A stretch of 31,678 nucleotides of DNA from a virus: the IMG/VR virus record IMGVR_UViG_3300047564_000521, positions 1 to 31,678 of that record, one strand, 5' to 3'. The position numbers were made by a program, and so were the translations under genes. Each line of letters starts with the position of its first letter. Within the stretch, counting starts at the first letter, position 1. Positions 13,666 through 23,500 of this stretch are shown one piece after another. The notes below the pieces were generated by a model. The model made no database searches, was not told where the DNA came from, and saw only the letters and a program-made list of their open reading frames with translations.

Positions 13666-14037
13666 TTAACTCCTTGTAGAGATAGTTTCGTTATCGCCTT
13701 TGCGAACAGTAACCTTATCTCCATCTACCTGAACCGACATTGGGTCACGGTCTGCCATTTTATCGAGACGAGCAATTAACTCTTTCATAATCTCAAATTC
13801 AGGTTTATCTTGCTTAGGAGTAGCACCCGCCACACCATTTAGCATTGAAATAAGAGCCGTTAAAGATGCACCAAGCAATCCCATAACTGCCGCCATCTTT
13901 CCTTCTTCAAGAACAATAGATGCTCCTACTCCCATTGCAACGATAATAGTAATGTAAATAAGACCATGTTTACCAATAGCCTTGCCCGCTACTTCTTTTG
14001 CGGTTTCCATGTAATCAGTTTTAGTTTCTTTGTTCAT
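13666..14037 (-). CDS. Membrane protein of the lysis cassette, holin-like
   Basis: This 123-residue protein has two hydrophobic segments (about 26-43 and 48-70) separated by a short charged turn, then a cytoplasmic-looking tail. Two-helix proteins beside a holin gene often serve as second holin, antiholin or pinholin. I do not recognise the family. The start overlaps the gene upstream by ATGA, so the three membrane proteins are made together. Confidence 0.65.
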   Translation of the reverse strand: MNKETKTDYMETAKEVAGKAIGKHGLIYITIIVAMGVGASIVLEEGKMAAVMGLLGASLTALISMLNGVAGATPKQDKPEFEIMKELIARLDKMADRDPMSVQVDGDKVTVRKGDNETISTRS

Positions 14038-14267
14038 CGGTCAGCCTTTGTCTCAAGTTTTTCAAAAATTTTATCTAGCAATAATTCAACTCTGTCAAAA
14101 CGATAATTTATTTCGTCTTTTTTTACATAATGAGTAGGAAGGTCAATTTCTATTTGCTTGACATCATCTTTAAGCCGTTGTACCGAATCCCAAATTTGAC
14201 GGGCAAACCACCCCAATGTAGCCAACATTGAACCTGCACCGATATTTATGATGGTCTGCCATTCCAT
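14034..14267 (-). CDS. Small membrane-anchored coiled-coil protein of the lysis region
   Basis: This 77-residue protein has one N-terminal hydrophobic segment (about 5-25, IINIGAGSMLATLGWFARQI) and a C-terminal amphipathic coiled coil (FDRVELLLDKIFEKLETKAD). Similar proteins occur next to holins in many phages of Gram-negative bacteria, often annotated only as hypothetical. It could modulate holin timing. Family assignment is from memory and weak. Confidence 0.65.
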   Translation of the reverse strand: MEWQTIINIGAGSMLATLGWFARQIWDSVQRLKDDVKQIEIDLPTHYVKKDEINYRFDRVELLLDKIFEKLETKADR

Positions 14268-14269
14268 TA

Positions 14270-14437
14270 CTACTCCGTTTTAGGTTTTGTTCGTAATTCT
14301 TCGGGAACTTGTGGTGCTCCCTGAGTTAGAACTTTTTGTATTAAATTAAAAGCATTGCTTTTTGTAGGCATTTCACCCAATGCTTCAAGAATAAAATCAA
14401 CTTCTTTAATTTCTAAATCTAGTTTTATAGTAGTCAT
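14270..14437 (-). CDS. Small conserved phage protein
   Basis: This 55-residue protein reads MTTIKLDLEIKEVDFILEAL and then GEMPTKSN, a pattern I recall from small proteins near lysis or tail genes of several phage groups, without a known role. The ATG at 14437 has an AAAGGAAAC ribosome binding site; a longer frame to 14461 has none and would overlap the fibre gene. Confidence 0.7.
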   Translation of the reverse strand: MTTIKLDLEIKEVDFILEALGEMPTKSNAFNLIQKVLTQGAPQVPEELRTKPKTE

Positions 14438-14453
14438 GTCGTTTCCTTTAGTG

Positions 14454-15941
14454 TTAAACAATTACCCAAACTGCGCCAGTTTGTACTGTTACAGTAAATC
14501 CTGTATTGATGGTTATTGGTCCAGCAGATAATCCGTTGTTACCAGTCGTTACTGTAACATTCTCTCCAATGCTATTAGCATTATAAGAAATTGCTTTAAC
14601 TGCCGCACTACCAAAATATTGACCGCCTGATACAGTTGCAGTCGATACCGCAGTTACTAAACCTTTTGCATTAACTGTAACTACGGGCACAGCAGTTGAT
14701 GAACCAAATGAGCCTACATTTGAGTTTACGGTTGCAAGCGTGCCTGTACCCGTTACGTTTGCAGAGCCATTAAATGAGCCTGATGTATAACTAATATCAC
14801 CAGTAATTGAAATAGTCCTGCCAGTAGTTAAAGTTGCCGCACTACCCGTAGTGTTTTGATTAAGAGTAGGTACATCAGCCGCTTGAATAGCGGACATAAC
14901 CACATCAGTACCATTACCCCGTAAATATTGACCGCTTGTAACTGCTCCAGCAAGTGCGTCCATAGCATTTTGTCGGGTTGTTGCTCCTGTTCCTCCATTA
15001 GCAATAGCAAGAGTTCCCGCAAGGGTAATAGCCCCTGTTGTGCCTGTGCTTGGAGTTAAACCAGTAGTGCCTGCACTAAATGAAGTTACTCCACCCGCAG
15101 AGCCATTAGCCGCAGAAGTAATGCGACCTTGTGCATCTACGGTAATGTTTGCGTTTGTGTATGAGCCTGCCGTAACCGCAGTATTCGCAAGGCTAATAGT
15201 CCCGCTAGTAGTAATCGTTCCACCATTAAGACCAGTTCCCGCAGTAATGCTAGTAACAGTACCGCCTGAATTAGTATCAGTCCAAGGAATATTCACCACA
15301 CCTTGACCCGCACTATTGACTTGTAATGCGTAAGTACGAGAAGCAGTAGCCGTAACCGCATTAGCGGCAACAGATTGAACTGTGTCAGAACCTAATTCAA
15401 TAAGACCTAATACTGTGCTAGTTGCTAAACTATATGTCGTATTAGTACTTGTAATAGTAAAGTTTGGATATGTGCCACTAATGCTAGTAGCACCAGCACC
15501 AGTTAATGACACTACTTGGTCAGGAGCACTATTTGTAATTACGGGGTCTTGCGAAGAACCATTACCATGTGCAACAGATATACCTGTTCCTGCCGTAATA
15601 GTTCTTGCCGCAATAACACCCGAACCGTTTTGCGTAATAAACCCTGCACTTGATAAATTTTCAATAGCAGTTAATTTTGTACTTAATCCAACAGTAATAT
15701 TACCGCTTGTAGTAATTGGACCACCGCTAGATGTAACACCCGTTCCCGCAGTAATTCCTACGCTTGTAACTGTTCCTGTGCCTCCAGTACCCGAGCCTAC
15801 TAATATAACAGTACCGCCTGCATTTTTACTATACAGTTTTTGGTCGGCTAAGTTTACTGCTATCTCACCAACTTCAAGGTCGCCCGCAACGGGAACTTTC
15901 GCTACCGTTGAGGACTTTTTAAGAATAATTTTATTAGCCAT
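14454..15941 (-). CDS. Tail fibre protein with repeated beta modules
   Basis: This 495-residue protein starts ANKIILKKSS with a short particle-binding N-terminus (VGEIAVNLADQKLYSKNAGG). It then consists of Gly/Thr/Ser-rich repeats such as GTVTSVGITAGTG, TAGSYTNANITVDAQGRITS and TVNAKGLVTAVST, typical of trimeric phage fibres. IANGGTGATTRQNA is the common tail-fibre repeat. The C-terminus (LSAGPITINTGFTVTV through WVIV) is shared with the fibre at 20109-20576. It most likely contacts the host surface. Codon use is GC-poor, and long frames on the opposite strand are shadows of its bias. Confidence 0.85.
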   Translation of the reverse strand: MANKIILKKSSTVAKVPVAGDLEVGEIAVNLADQKLYSKNAGGTVILVGSGTGGTGTVTSVGITAGTGVTSSGGPITTSGNITVGLSTKLTAIENLSSAGFITQNGSGVIAARTITAGTGISVAHGNGSSQDPVITNSAPDQVVSLTGAGATSISGTYPNFTITSTNTTYSLATSTVLGLIELGSDTVQSVAANAVTATASRTYALQVNSAGQGVVNIPWTDTNSGGTVTSITAGTGLNGGTITTSGTISLANTAVTAGSYTNANITVDAQGRITSAANGSAGGVTSFSAGTTGLTPSTGTTGAITLAGTLAIANGGTGATTRQNAMDALAGAVTSGQYLRGNGTDVVMSAIQAADVPTLNQNTTGSAATLTTGRTISITGDISYTSGSFNGSANVTGTGTLATVNSNVGSFGSSTAVPVVTVNAKGLVTAVSTATVSGGQYFGSAAVKAISYNANSIGENVTVTTGNNGLSAGPITINTGFTVTVQTGAVWVIV

Positions 15942-15956
15942 AGGGCTTGCCTTTCT

Positions 15957-15970
15957 CTGCTATATAGCAG
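15957..15970. repeat. Perfect 14-bp palindrome in the fibre leader
   Basis: CTGCTATATAGCAG lies between two fibre genes, about 15 bases upstream of the ATG at 15941 and next to its ribosome binding region (AAAGG). It could be a protein-binding site or an RNA processing hairpin. Confidence 0.35.
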
Positions 15971-15979
15971 GCATATACA

Positions 15980-17182
15980 TTAGAATGTGCCGCCGTCGAT
16001 TGTAATGCCATCAAAGGTAGTCAAATTGGTAATTGAACCGCCAGTAATTGCAACACTATTTGCGTTTTGTGTGGACATAGTTCCAAGTCCTGACACTTGC
16101 GTATTAGCAATCGCAATATTGGTAGCCGCCAATGCAGACAATTGACCTTGTGCGTTTACTGTTGCAGTTAATGTTTGGCTTGCAGAACCATACGAACCCG
16201 CAGTAACACCAGTATTGGTAATGCTAAAAGTATTGCCAGTAAGCGTTAAGCCTGTGCCTGCTTGGTAAGTACCCGCACCACTAAACTGTGACCAAGTAAT
16301 AGGAGTTGTACCAAGTGTGCCACCTGCATTAACCGTACATACCCAACCCGTATCTGCATAAGTAGAACCTTCTTCAACAAATGTGTATGCAGAGACTAAT
16401 TCAGCAAAAGTATTAGTATCAGCAGAACGACTCCAAGAAGTATTAGATGCTACATAAATACCATTGTCGGCTTGTGCAGTTTGATTTTTAACCAATACTC
16501 GGTCGCCTGCAACGATAGATACTCCATCAATTGTTTGAGCACCCGATAGAGTAATATTGGCAGTAGTAGCCGCTTTAACAGAAGCCTTAACATCAAGACC
16601 TTGAGCCACTTGGTCTACATAAATCTTAGTTGCCGCATCTTGGTCGCCAACAGGGTCAGCCAAATTAGTAATGCGCTGACTTCCAAAAGCAACTGCTCCA
16701 GTTGGAGCAGATAAATCGCTAATAGAAGCAGTAGAAGCGGCAGTAACTAAACCTTTTCCATTGACTGTTAGTTTAGTAAATGTACCCACATTGCTATTAA
16801 CTGTTGCTAAAGTAAGTGTGGCAGATACGTTAGCACTACCATCTACTGCAGTTAAAGTAGCAGTTGCATCACCTGAAAGACTTAAATTGCGAGCAGTAGC
16901 CCATTTAGTAGCCGTGCCTGCATTACCATCAACAGAACCAACGATAGTGCTAGAGAAAGTCTTAACACCGCCAATAGTCTGTGCGTTAGTCAAATCTACA
17001 AAAGCACCATTACCTGCAATAGCAATAATGCTAGTTGCTGAACCACCCGCACCGCCTGTGCCTGTACCGTAGTACAGAATATTAGTTTGTTCGTTAAACG
17101 CTAGTTCAGCGTTTGCTAAAGTTGCTGGTGCTCCTGCTCCACCACCATTTGCCCGTCTTTTAATGCGAATTGTATTGCTCAT
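15980..17182 (-). CDS. Tail fibre protein
   Basis: This 400-residue protein starts SNTIRIKRRANGGGAGAP, an N-terminus typical of phage fibres (IKRR, then LANAELAFNEQTNILYYGTG). The body has IGGVKTFSST, VDGNAGTATKWATARNLSLS, QRITNLADPVGDQDAATKIY and DNGIYVASNTSWSRSADTN, standard motifs of fibre beta modules. It shares LATVNSNVGTF and NGKGLVTAAST with the 495-residue fibre. The protein ends in a short SITNLTTFDGITIDGG segment. It probably attaches to the tail tip and contributes to host binding. Confidence 0.85.
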   Translation of the reverse strand: MSNTIRIKRRANGGGAGAPATLANAELAFNEQTNILYYGTGTGGAGGSATSIIAIAGNGAFVDLTNAQTIGGVKTFSSTIVGSVDGNAGTATKWATARNLSLSGDATATLTAVDGSANVSATLTLATVNSNVGTFTKLTVNGKGLVTAASTASISDLSAPTGAVAFGSQRITNLADPVGDQDAATKIYVDQVAQGLDVKASVKAATTANITLSGAQTIDGVSIVAGDRVLVKNQTAQADNGIYVASNTSWSRSADTNTFAELVSAYTFVEEGSTYADTGWVCTVNAGGTLGTTPITWSQFSGAGTYQAGTGLTLTGNTFSITNTGVTAGSYGSASQTLTATVNAQGQLSALAATNIAIANTQVSGLGTMSTQNANSVAITGGSITNLTTFDGITIDGGTF

Positions 17183-17200
17183 GTCTAATACTCCTTAAAA

Positions 17201-17446
17201 TTAAAAATTGCCACCATCGGCTATTTCGGTTTGTGGAGTATTGACCCACTCGCCTACACCAAACATCAAAACATCATATTGTTGGGCACTTGCAATATTA
17301 ATTGGATACCCACCAATAGCATTCGGACCCGCAGGACCCGCAGGACCCGCAACACCTTTATCTATCTGAATAGTTTGTTGTGCTACGGGTGTAACGGCTA
17401 CTGTTAAATTATTTCCATCCGTTACATTTACATTTAAATTAGCCAT
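17201..17446 (-). CDS. Short collagen-like fibre-associated protein
   Basis: This 81-residue protein has a beta-type N-terminal half, a short collagen-like GPAGPAGP stretch (about 34-41) and a C-terminus with DVLMFGVGEWVN and EIADGGNF. The ending DGGNF resembles the ending IDGGTF of the fibre that follows. Such proteins commonly act as adaptors or trimerisation segments of fibres. Confidence 0.7.
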   Translation of the reverse strand: MANLNVNVTDGNNLTVAVTPVAQQTIQIDKGVAGPAGPAGPNAIGGYPINIASAQQYDVLMFGVGEWVNTPQTEIADGGNF

Positions 17447-17447
17447 A

Positions 17448-17933
17448 TCACACCTTTACGATTCCATCTGACCGCACTATAAATAGCAAGAAAATAATAT
17501 TATCTTCGGCAGGCTGAGAGCCTACGACTGGAAAACTAATCTTTATGCGACCTGAAAAGCCTGCTCCGTTAGCAGAACTAATCGCCAGTTGGTCATCACT
17601 TGTGACTAAACCCCAAGCATCTGAATCAATCACTAAAGTAAAACTGCCTGAGGCATCAACCCTGTTTGTAATAGTTAGGGGAATGGCAGTAGGAGTAGGG
17701 GTGTAATTGCCTATGTCAAAAGAAAGCCCATAACGGGTATCTTTTACATTGGTGAGGGTTCTGCGAACAATTTGTGCATTGATAGTAGCACCCGTCAAAT
17801 TTACGGGATTGTTTCCTACATCTGTAATAGTCAAATTCCAATAGGTTGCTTGGTCATAGACTAATTCGCCAGTAATGCACGGATTATCAAATCCTGAGAC
17901 TTGATAAATTGAATTTTTATTAAACGCCGCCAT
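17448..17933 (-). CDS. Baseplate/tail structural protein, BppU-like N-domain
   Basis: This 161-residue all-beta protein resembles the upper baseplate or fibre-adaptor type: YWNLTITDVGNNPVNLTGAT and INAQIVRRTL, followed by FTLVIDSDAWGLVTSDD and SGRIKISFPVV. The start at 17933 has an AGGAG ribosome binding site. It lies among fibre genes and probably links fibres to the tail tip. The family assignment is tentative. Confidence 0.6.
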   Translation of the reverse strand: MAAFNKNSIYQVSGFDNPCITGELVYDQATYWNLTITDVGNNPVNLTGATINAQIVRRTLTNVKDTRYGLSFDIGNYTPTPTAIPLTITNRVDASGSFTLVIDSDAWGLVTSDDQLAISSANGAGFSGRIKISFPVVGSQPAEDNIIFLLFIVRSDGIVKV

Positions 17934-17955
17934 GATGGCTCCTCACTAGGTTTTA

Positions 17956-17979
17956 TGGTTCTAAGCCCTCTCAGAACCA
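17956..17979. other. Unassigned hairpin between tail genes
   Basis: TGGTTCT and AGAACCA form a perfect 7-bp stem around a 10-base loop, in the 86-base gap 17934-18019. On neither strand is it directly followed by a T-run, so it is not a clear terminator. It may be an RNA processing or stability element. Confidence 0.35.
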
Positions 17980-18019
17980 CGCATCATGTCTTGTCTTATT
18001 TTTTTACATTGTAACTAAA

Positions 18020-18382
18020 CTATCCCCAAACTTCTACGGGTTTAGTAGGAAATATTGGGTCAGCAACAGGATTAACTGCTAATGCACGAACTTGACTTCG
18101 CCATGCAATAAAGTCGGCTTGATTAGTCAAGTAAGGGCTATTGGCAGGGTCAGCAACATCAGGAATAGTAGTCCAATCTGTTTCATAAAGAAGTTGCGAT
18201 GCTTGTTCTTTGCAAGATTGTTTTGCAATTGTTTCTTGCGTAGGAATCCATAAAGCATCAAGTTCTTCTTGCGTTGGTTGCGGTGTTGCATCCATCCAAA
18301 CAATATCGGAATATTCGCTTCCCAAAATTGTCCATTGTTTATCAACAAAATTTGTTGAAAGTATTAAAGCGTAATTTATCAT
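18020..18382 (-). CDS. Tail-associated protein of unknown role
   Basis: This 120-residue protein has an N-terminal beta part (NYALILSTNFVDKQWTILG), a TPQPTQEELDALW segment and a C-terminal stretch YETDWTTIPDVADPANSPYL then AWRSQVRAL. This last pattern is common in phage tail-fibre chaperone or XkdW-like proteins. It lies among fibre genes and may help fibre assembly. Confidence 0.65.
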   Translation of the reverse strand: MINYALILSTNFVDKQWTILGSEYSDIVWMDATPQPTQEELDALWIPTQETIAKQSCKEQASQLLYETDWTTIPDVADPANSPYLTNQADFIAWRSQVRALAVNPVADPIFPTKPVEVWG

Positions 18383-18384
18383 GG

Positions 18385-18864
18385 TTAACTTCCCGAAATT
18401 TCCATTGCAGTAATTACAGAAGAACCGCCAAATGGTTGATTTATTTGCAAACTTGTTACTGATGAAGTTGTTTTTGCACCGTAAATTTGATAAGTAATTG
18501 CGCTAGTAGTTGCGGGTGAATCTAAAAATTCCATAGATATAACAGAATGGCATGGCGCACCACCAAGCGAACCACCATTTAATCCTGCAAACATAGTATT
18601 AGGTGTATATCCGGTTGATGGTCCATTAGGGGTTGCCTGCGAACCATTCCTGTAAATATGAAACATGGTTGGAAAATTATTGTTATCCCATGTTTGTATT
18701 TGTGCAGTTATTAAAATTTTATTTGATGCAGATTTTGGGGTTATAGATAAACTTAACCCTGTAATAGCAACATACGAACCGGGCGATGCAGTAAAGGTTG
18801 TTGACAATACAGTTTGTACCACCTGTATAGGAACCTGACCATTACCAAAAATAGTTACCGGCAT
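18385..18864 (-). CDS. Tail fibre/receptor-binding-like beta protein
   Basis: This 159-residue protein is Thr/Ser/Gly-rich and predicted to be a beta sandwich: FTASPGSYVAITGLSLSITP, KILITAQIQTWDNNNFPTMF, FHIYRNGSQAT, and a C-terminus SSVITAMEISGS. The pattern fits short phage tail-tip or receptor-binding modules. The ATG at 18864 sits three bases after the gene upstream. Confidence 0.6.
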   Translation of the reverse strand: MPVTIFGNGQVPIQVVQTVLSTTFTASPGSYVAITGLSLSITPKSASNKILITAQIQTWDNNNFPTMFHIYRNGSQATPNGPSTGYTPNTMFAGLNGGSLGGAPCHSVISMEFLDSPATTSAITYQIYGAKTTSSVTSLQINQPFGGSSVITAMEISGS

Positions 18865-18866
18865 AA

Positions 18867-19283
18867 TTACACCTCTGCTTTCAAAGCCCGTAGTTCTTCT
18901 AAAGAGTTTGCAGTATCGGCTAGTTTTGTAATATCACGCAGTCTTTGCTTTTCAGCAACAATGGCTTTAGTGTCCGCACCTTCTTCTAATGCACGCTGAA
19001 AGGCTACATCTTGTGCTTGCAATAGAGGCTCTCGTTCCATACGCAAACGCTTCTTTGTTAGTTCTTTAGCCTTAGTCATATTGACCTGAACAGTCTTGTC
19101 GGTCATTTCCCAAGCATCATAGAAGTCGTTATATTGATTAGGAAGGTCTGCAATACTTACGATTCTTGCACCCTTGCCTTTTGGAACATCTTTTTCCATT
19201 ACGGCTTCAATGCTAATTTCGCCAGTTGGAATGCAGGTAGATACCCCGCCGTTGTCGTTAGTAAAAATAATTGCTTGGGTCAT
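18867..19283 (-). CDS. Tail fibre assembly-like protein
   Basis: This 138-residue protein has an N-terminal beta part and a highly charged helical C-terminal half (KELTKKRLRMEREPLLQAQD, VAFQRALEEGADTKAIVAEK, QRLRDITKLADTANSLEELR). This C-terminal pattern is common in small phage proteins next to fibre genes, taken as tail-assembly chaperones. Function is inferred from that and from location. Confidence 0.65.
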   Translation of the reverse strand: MTQAIIFTNDNGGVSTCIPTGEISIEAVMEKDVPKGKGARIVSIADLPNQYNDFYDAWEMTDKTVQVNMTKAKELTKKRLRMEREPLLQAQDVAFQRALEEGADTKAIVAEKQRLRDITKLADTANSLEELRALKAEV

Positions 19284-19297
19284 TTATTGCTCCTTAA

Positions 19298-19684
19298 TTA
19301 ACGAAATATTGTGACATAAACGCCATCTACGGTTGTTCCGCTAGAATTATTCCAAACAGAAGATGCGGTTTGCACTCTTACTGATGTAGTAGTAGGTGAA
19401 GTGCCCCTTCTTAATCCAACTGCGGCAACTAATGATGATGATGTATCAGCACCATACCAAGAACTAATTTGGGTTGCATAATTTGCATCTGCTAATGCAT
19501 TTGTAAAATTAACGGTGAAATCGCCAGCCCCATTATTTGTAATAGAAGATACATTATAAGAAGCACGAATTGATGTGGAATTTCCATTAAAGTTTACCCA
19601 AGCCTTTGCTGAGCCTTGAATCACATTTGCTGAACTGGTACTTACTGTTCCGTTGGATATTGTTTGTGCGACTAATGTAGACAT
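19298..19684 (-). CDS. Tail fibre-type protein, paralogue of its upstream neighbour
   Basis: This 128-residue beta-rich protein contains GSAKAWVNFNGNSTSIRASY, NVSSITNNGAGDFTVNFTNA and LADANYATQ. The AKAWVNF and NVSS-V/I-T ... DFT-V/I-NFTNA parts are shared with the next gene (19694-20098), so the two are tandem paralogues. This module is widespread in tail fibres and host-range proteins of phages. Confidence 0.7.
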   Translation of the reverse strand: MSTLVAQTISNGTVSTSSANVIQGSAKAWVNFNGNSTSIRASYNVSSITNNGAGDFTVNFTNALADANYATQISSWYGADTSSSLVAAVGLRRGTSPTTTSVRVQTASSVWNNSSGTTVDGVYVTIFR

Positions 19685-19693
19685 GATTTATCC

Positions 19694-20098
19694 TTATGAA
19701 GCATTTACTGTAACGCAAACTCGCCAAACTGACTGTAAAGCATTATATGCATAAAGACTTACAAGCCGTAATTGTGTAGTGGATTGCGTACCGAATGAAA
19801 TATATCTTCCTGGTCCGTTAGTTACATCACTCGAATAAGCCGCAAGCCCAGCAACCGCATAATTTGAATTTGCCATTGCATTGGTAAAATTTATTGTGAA
19901 ATCAGCAGTTGTATTTACAGTTACGCTTGATACATTAAAACTACTATTAATTACTCCTGCACTTCCGTCTGCATTTCCAGCAGAATCTCTACCACCGCCA
20001 AAATTTACCCATGCTTTAGCAATACCAGTCATGCCGTTTTGCGTTGCCAATACTCCAGTATCGTTGTTTAGTGTACTAATTGTTAGTGCGCCTGCCAT
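19694..20098 (-). CDS. Tail fibre-type protein, paralogue of its downstream neighbour
   Basis: This 134-residue protein shares GIAKAWVNFGGG, NVSSVTVNTTADFTINFTNA and MANSNYAV with the 128-residue protein next to it. The C-terminal parts differ more, as expected when the exposed side diversifies. It probably forms part of the same fibre tip or an alternative to it. Confidence 0.7.
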   Translation of the reverse strand: MAGALTISTLNNDTGVLATQNGMTGIAKAWVNFGGGRDSAGNADGSAGVINSSFNVSSVTVNTTADFTINFTNAMANSNYAVAGLAAYSSDVTNGPGRYISFGTQSTTQLRLVSLYAYNALQSVWRVCVTVNAS

Positions 20099-20108
20099 AA
20101 TTTATCCT

Positions 20109-20576
20109 TTAAACAATTGTCCAAGTTGAGCCATTAGGCACAGTTACGTCAATTCCATCATCAATAGTTATTGGTCCTGCTGTCATAGCATTTTTGCCTG
20201 CTGTAATAGTGTAATTGACTGTAACGTTTGTGTCATTCTCAAAAAACACTTGATTGTTGCCACCGCCTTTTGCACCCGCACCAATAGACCCCCATGCCGT
20301 GCCATTGTATCCCTCAAAACTGGTAAAAGAAGTATTAAATCGTATATAGCCTGCTTGCGGACTAACATCTCTCTGTGCCGTAGTGCCTGCGGGTAAGATT
20401 TCAGACCCAGTAGCCGAAGTAATTATGCTTAGGTTAATTTTGGCATTGGTAGAAGATGTTGCACCTGTGCCGCCATTAGCAACGGGAGTGGCATTGTATA
20501 AACCCTGCGAGGCATCTAACTGCCCGCTAGAGTTTGTAAAATTAGCCAGTTGGCTTAAGTTAAACGCTTGTGTCAT
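20109..20576 (-). CDS. Tail fibre protein with shared C-terminal cap
   Basis: This 155-residue protein has a common phage N-terminus (LSQLANFTNSSGQLDASQGL), the repeat PVANGGTGATSSTNA, and AGYIRFNTSFTSFEGYNGTA with W, a pattern seen in many fibres. The C-terminal 40 residues (TITAGKNAMTAGPITI through VPNGSTWTIV) match the end of the 495-residue fibre at 14454-15941. It starts with an ATGA overlap on the tail-tip gene, so it is probably joined functionally to the tail tip. Confidence 0.75.
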   Translation of the reverse strand: MTQAFNLSQLANFTNSSGQLDASQGLYNATPVANGGTGATSSTNAKINLSIITSATGSEILPAGTTAQRDVSPQAGYIRFNTSFTSFEGYNGTAWGSIGAGAKGGGNNQVFFENDTNVTVNYTITAGKNAMTAGPITIDDGIDVTVPNGSTWTIV

Positions 20577-23500
20577 GCCGCCCCTGTTCTATTAAAGGTT
20601 TGTTGTAATAGTATTTGATTGATGTCAGTTGGGACATTATCCAATACATAATCACCAAAACCTGCGGTATAGTCAGTTCCTTCGTCTAATAATACCCCAT
20701 TTTGGTAGATATTTAAAGCATTAGCAACATAACTAAACGGATAGGTGTCTTGTCCTATTACACTATTCGTTACTTCGTTAATTGGTGTGCCGTTTTGGAC
20801 TCCAAGGTTGTTATTGCTCCATTGAAGGATTGCCAACTTGCCCGTTACTAGGTTAGGGAAGTTTGTAATTGTTTGTCCCACAATATCGTAGTCTTGGTCA
20901 TTTACGACTGTGCCGTTTAAGAACAATAATTCATAACCACTAACAAGCGTAAAGCCACTTGCCGTATAAGAACTGGCATTGGTTAAATCTACATATTGAA
21001 TAGTAAACGCATCATATGAGCCTGTTGTGGTGTTATAAGGTGCAAAAGATACGATTGTAATAATGTCGAATAAATCAGCACCCGTATCAAGGGTTACTGT
21101 TCCCGTAGTGCCTCCAGTATCGGTAAATTCGGATTGCTCTAACCAAACCCCGTTTTGGAATACCCAACAGTTATTGATTCGGTAGCGAGAGGTTCTAGAC
21201 ACATTAAAGACTGTCTGACCCGCACTAGCCGTAAATTGTTGCATTGAATAACCAAAGTCGTCAGGTGGCTCAAATCCTAGAACCCGACCATAAATGTCGA
21301 TAGTAAGTTTGGCGACAGTTGCCGTGTATGTGCCTGCCCCGCCTGCCAATGATTGCAAAGCAGGAATTGCCGCCAAGGAAGCCACGATACGACCATCTGC
21401 ATTGTTCTTGACCTGAATTTCGCCTGTGCCGACTGTTGTTGTGCCTGTTTCAGTTAATTGACCAGTACGCTTATCGAGGTCAATGTAATTAGTGCCATCA
21501 GGCAAACCTGACCACAATGATGGGTCATATAAAGCCGTATCTGTTGGAACAAACGCACCCGTAGATGCGGCATAGTTAGCCGTGCCTGTTGCCAAAGTAA
21601 ACTTACGGCTACCCCTATTCGTAAACAATAAAAAATTATCGGTACTAAATGCGGGGTTAGCCAAATACCAAGTGAATGATGCTGGGTTAGTTATTGGTGA
21701 AGATGATGTCTGATTAGATATGCCGTAGTAGGCTTTATTACGAGGGTTTGAAGTAAAGCCTGATGTGCCAGTAGCATTGTCCGCATAAGCCACTACTAGA
21801 TAACGATTAGCATATTGCACAGTCGTTGGTCGCCATTCCACCAAAGCACTTGGCGGGCTAAAAATAGAGTTACCAAGGCTATTAACCATACGGCTAAAGA
21901 AATACCAATTTCCAAGTGGCAAATTAGCAACAGTCACATTTCCCATTGAAGCATTAATGTTGTAAGGAGCACCACTAGCGTTAATAGCAGTTGTGCCTGC
22001 AAAGAATCGTTGTGAAGATGTTGGGTTGCTAAAAGCCGAATACCATACCTCACCATATTGGCTAATACCTGAACTAGCAGAAGTCACCCCAACAATAACG
22101 GTAGGGTCAGCACTATTAGGCAAAGTGCCAACAATAGTTGGTGCGGGAATAGTGCCAAAGAATAGCGGGTCGCCTATGCCAGTATTAGGGCTTGGCTGGA
22201 AAGCCGTAATGCTTGCATCATCATAAATAGATGGATTAAATTCCATCAAAATTAATTGCACAACGATAGAGCCATCGTCTTTAAATGTTTCAATACATTT
22301 ATTAATACGGAATAGTTTTGCGACCCATCCGTAGTTTGCATTTGTAATAGTTACTATGTCGCCTGCTTCAAATTGCAAGCCTATATAGCCCACAGAGCAA
22401 TCGACCTGTAAATCTTCTCTTGCACCTTTAAGCAAGCGGTTAGCAATATATTGAGCCCTAACATTATCATTAACCAATGGCAAAGATACCGATTGCTTAT
22501 TGACAGGCTCATTAGGAAATAGCAACGCAGGGTCAATCTGTGCCAAATCAAAAGTAGCGGTATTAAATGCGTCTTGATTGCTTTTATCAGGAAACTTACA
22601 TTCAATAATGTTAAATGAGTTATTGAGGTCAATCGGAGTAATTTGAATAGCAGATACGATATTGCTATCGTTAATATCCATCGCTACTGTGTAAGTAGGC
22701 TTTTGAACAATGACACCCCATTGAGCAGTCATTTCGTTATATTTAAGAACGCAGTCGCAACAAGATGCCATATCTTGCAAATTTTGCATAATGGTTCTAT
22801 TTGTATCTAAAGTACCATCGAATCTAAAACGGGCTTGTGTTGCAGGATTGCCGTTAGCATCTGTGTAAGCAAACGAGCCACTACTGTAAGAATTTAGTTC
22901 TTGTAGGCTTGTGTTATTAATTTGCGATGGCGAAAGTGCCGCACCATATCTTGTATTGACAAGGTAATCGGAAATGCAGTCACCCGGAGCAGAGCGACTA
23001 TTAATAATTTGAAAACGAGTCTGCTCAATACCTCTAATGCCCGCATCATTGTTATATGTCAAATGAATAATAGCGAAAGCACTATTTGACATTAGTTTAG
23101 TGTTATCCCATTTATAGATTAAATCGGGATTTGATAGCACTTGAATAGCACTTTGACTGCTATTGGCAGGCTGATTAGAGCCATTACGATACAAATAGAA
23201 CCGAATCTTATCTGCAACTTTAGTATCAACAATGCCAGTAGATTCATCAGTCAAAGATGCTACAGTATGACCATCTGCCTTAAATGTTACTTTTTTACCC
23301 CCATAATAAATATCGCCAAAAGAAATATTGTCAGGGCTTTGACCACTATTAGAATTAGTCACCTCTGATAGTGCTAATACATAATAAAGTTCTTGGTTAT
23401 TGTTGCTAATACTTAAATCGACAATCGTGCCTCCGACCCAAGCAGAGCCATACACTACGGGCAATTTATTATCCGTAGCAGGCGGGATTTGCTGACGATT

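Noticed and set aside
15040-17072. Long plus-strand frames opposite the fibre genes
   Set aside because: Val/Pro/Ala-rich shadows of repetitive Thr/Gly/Asn codons in the real fibre genes on the minus strand; no ribosome binding sites.
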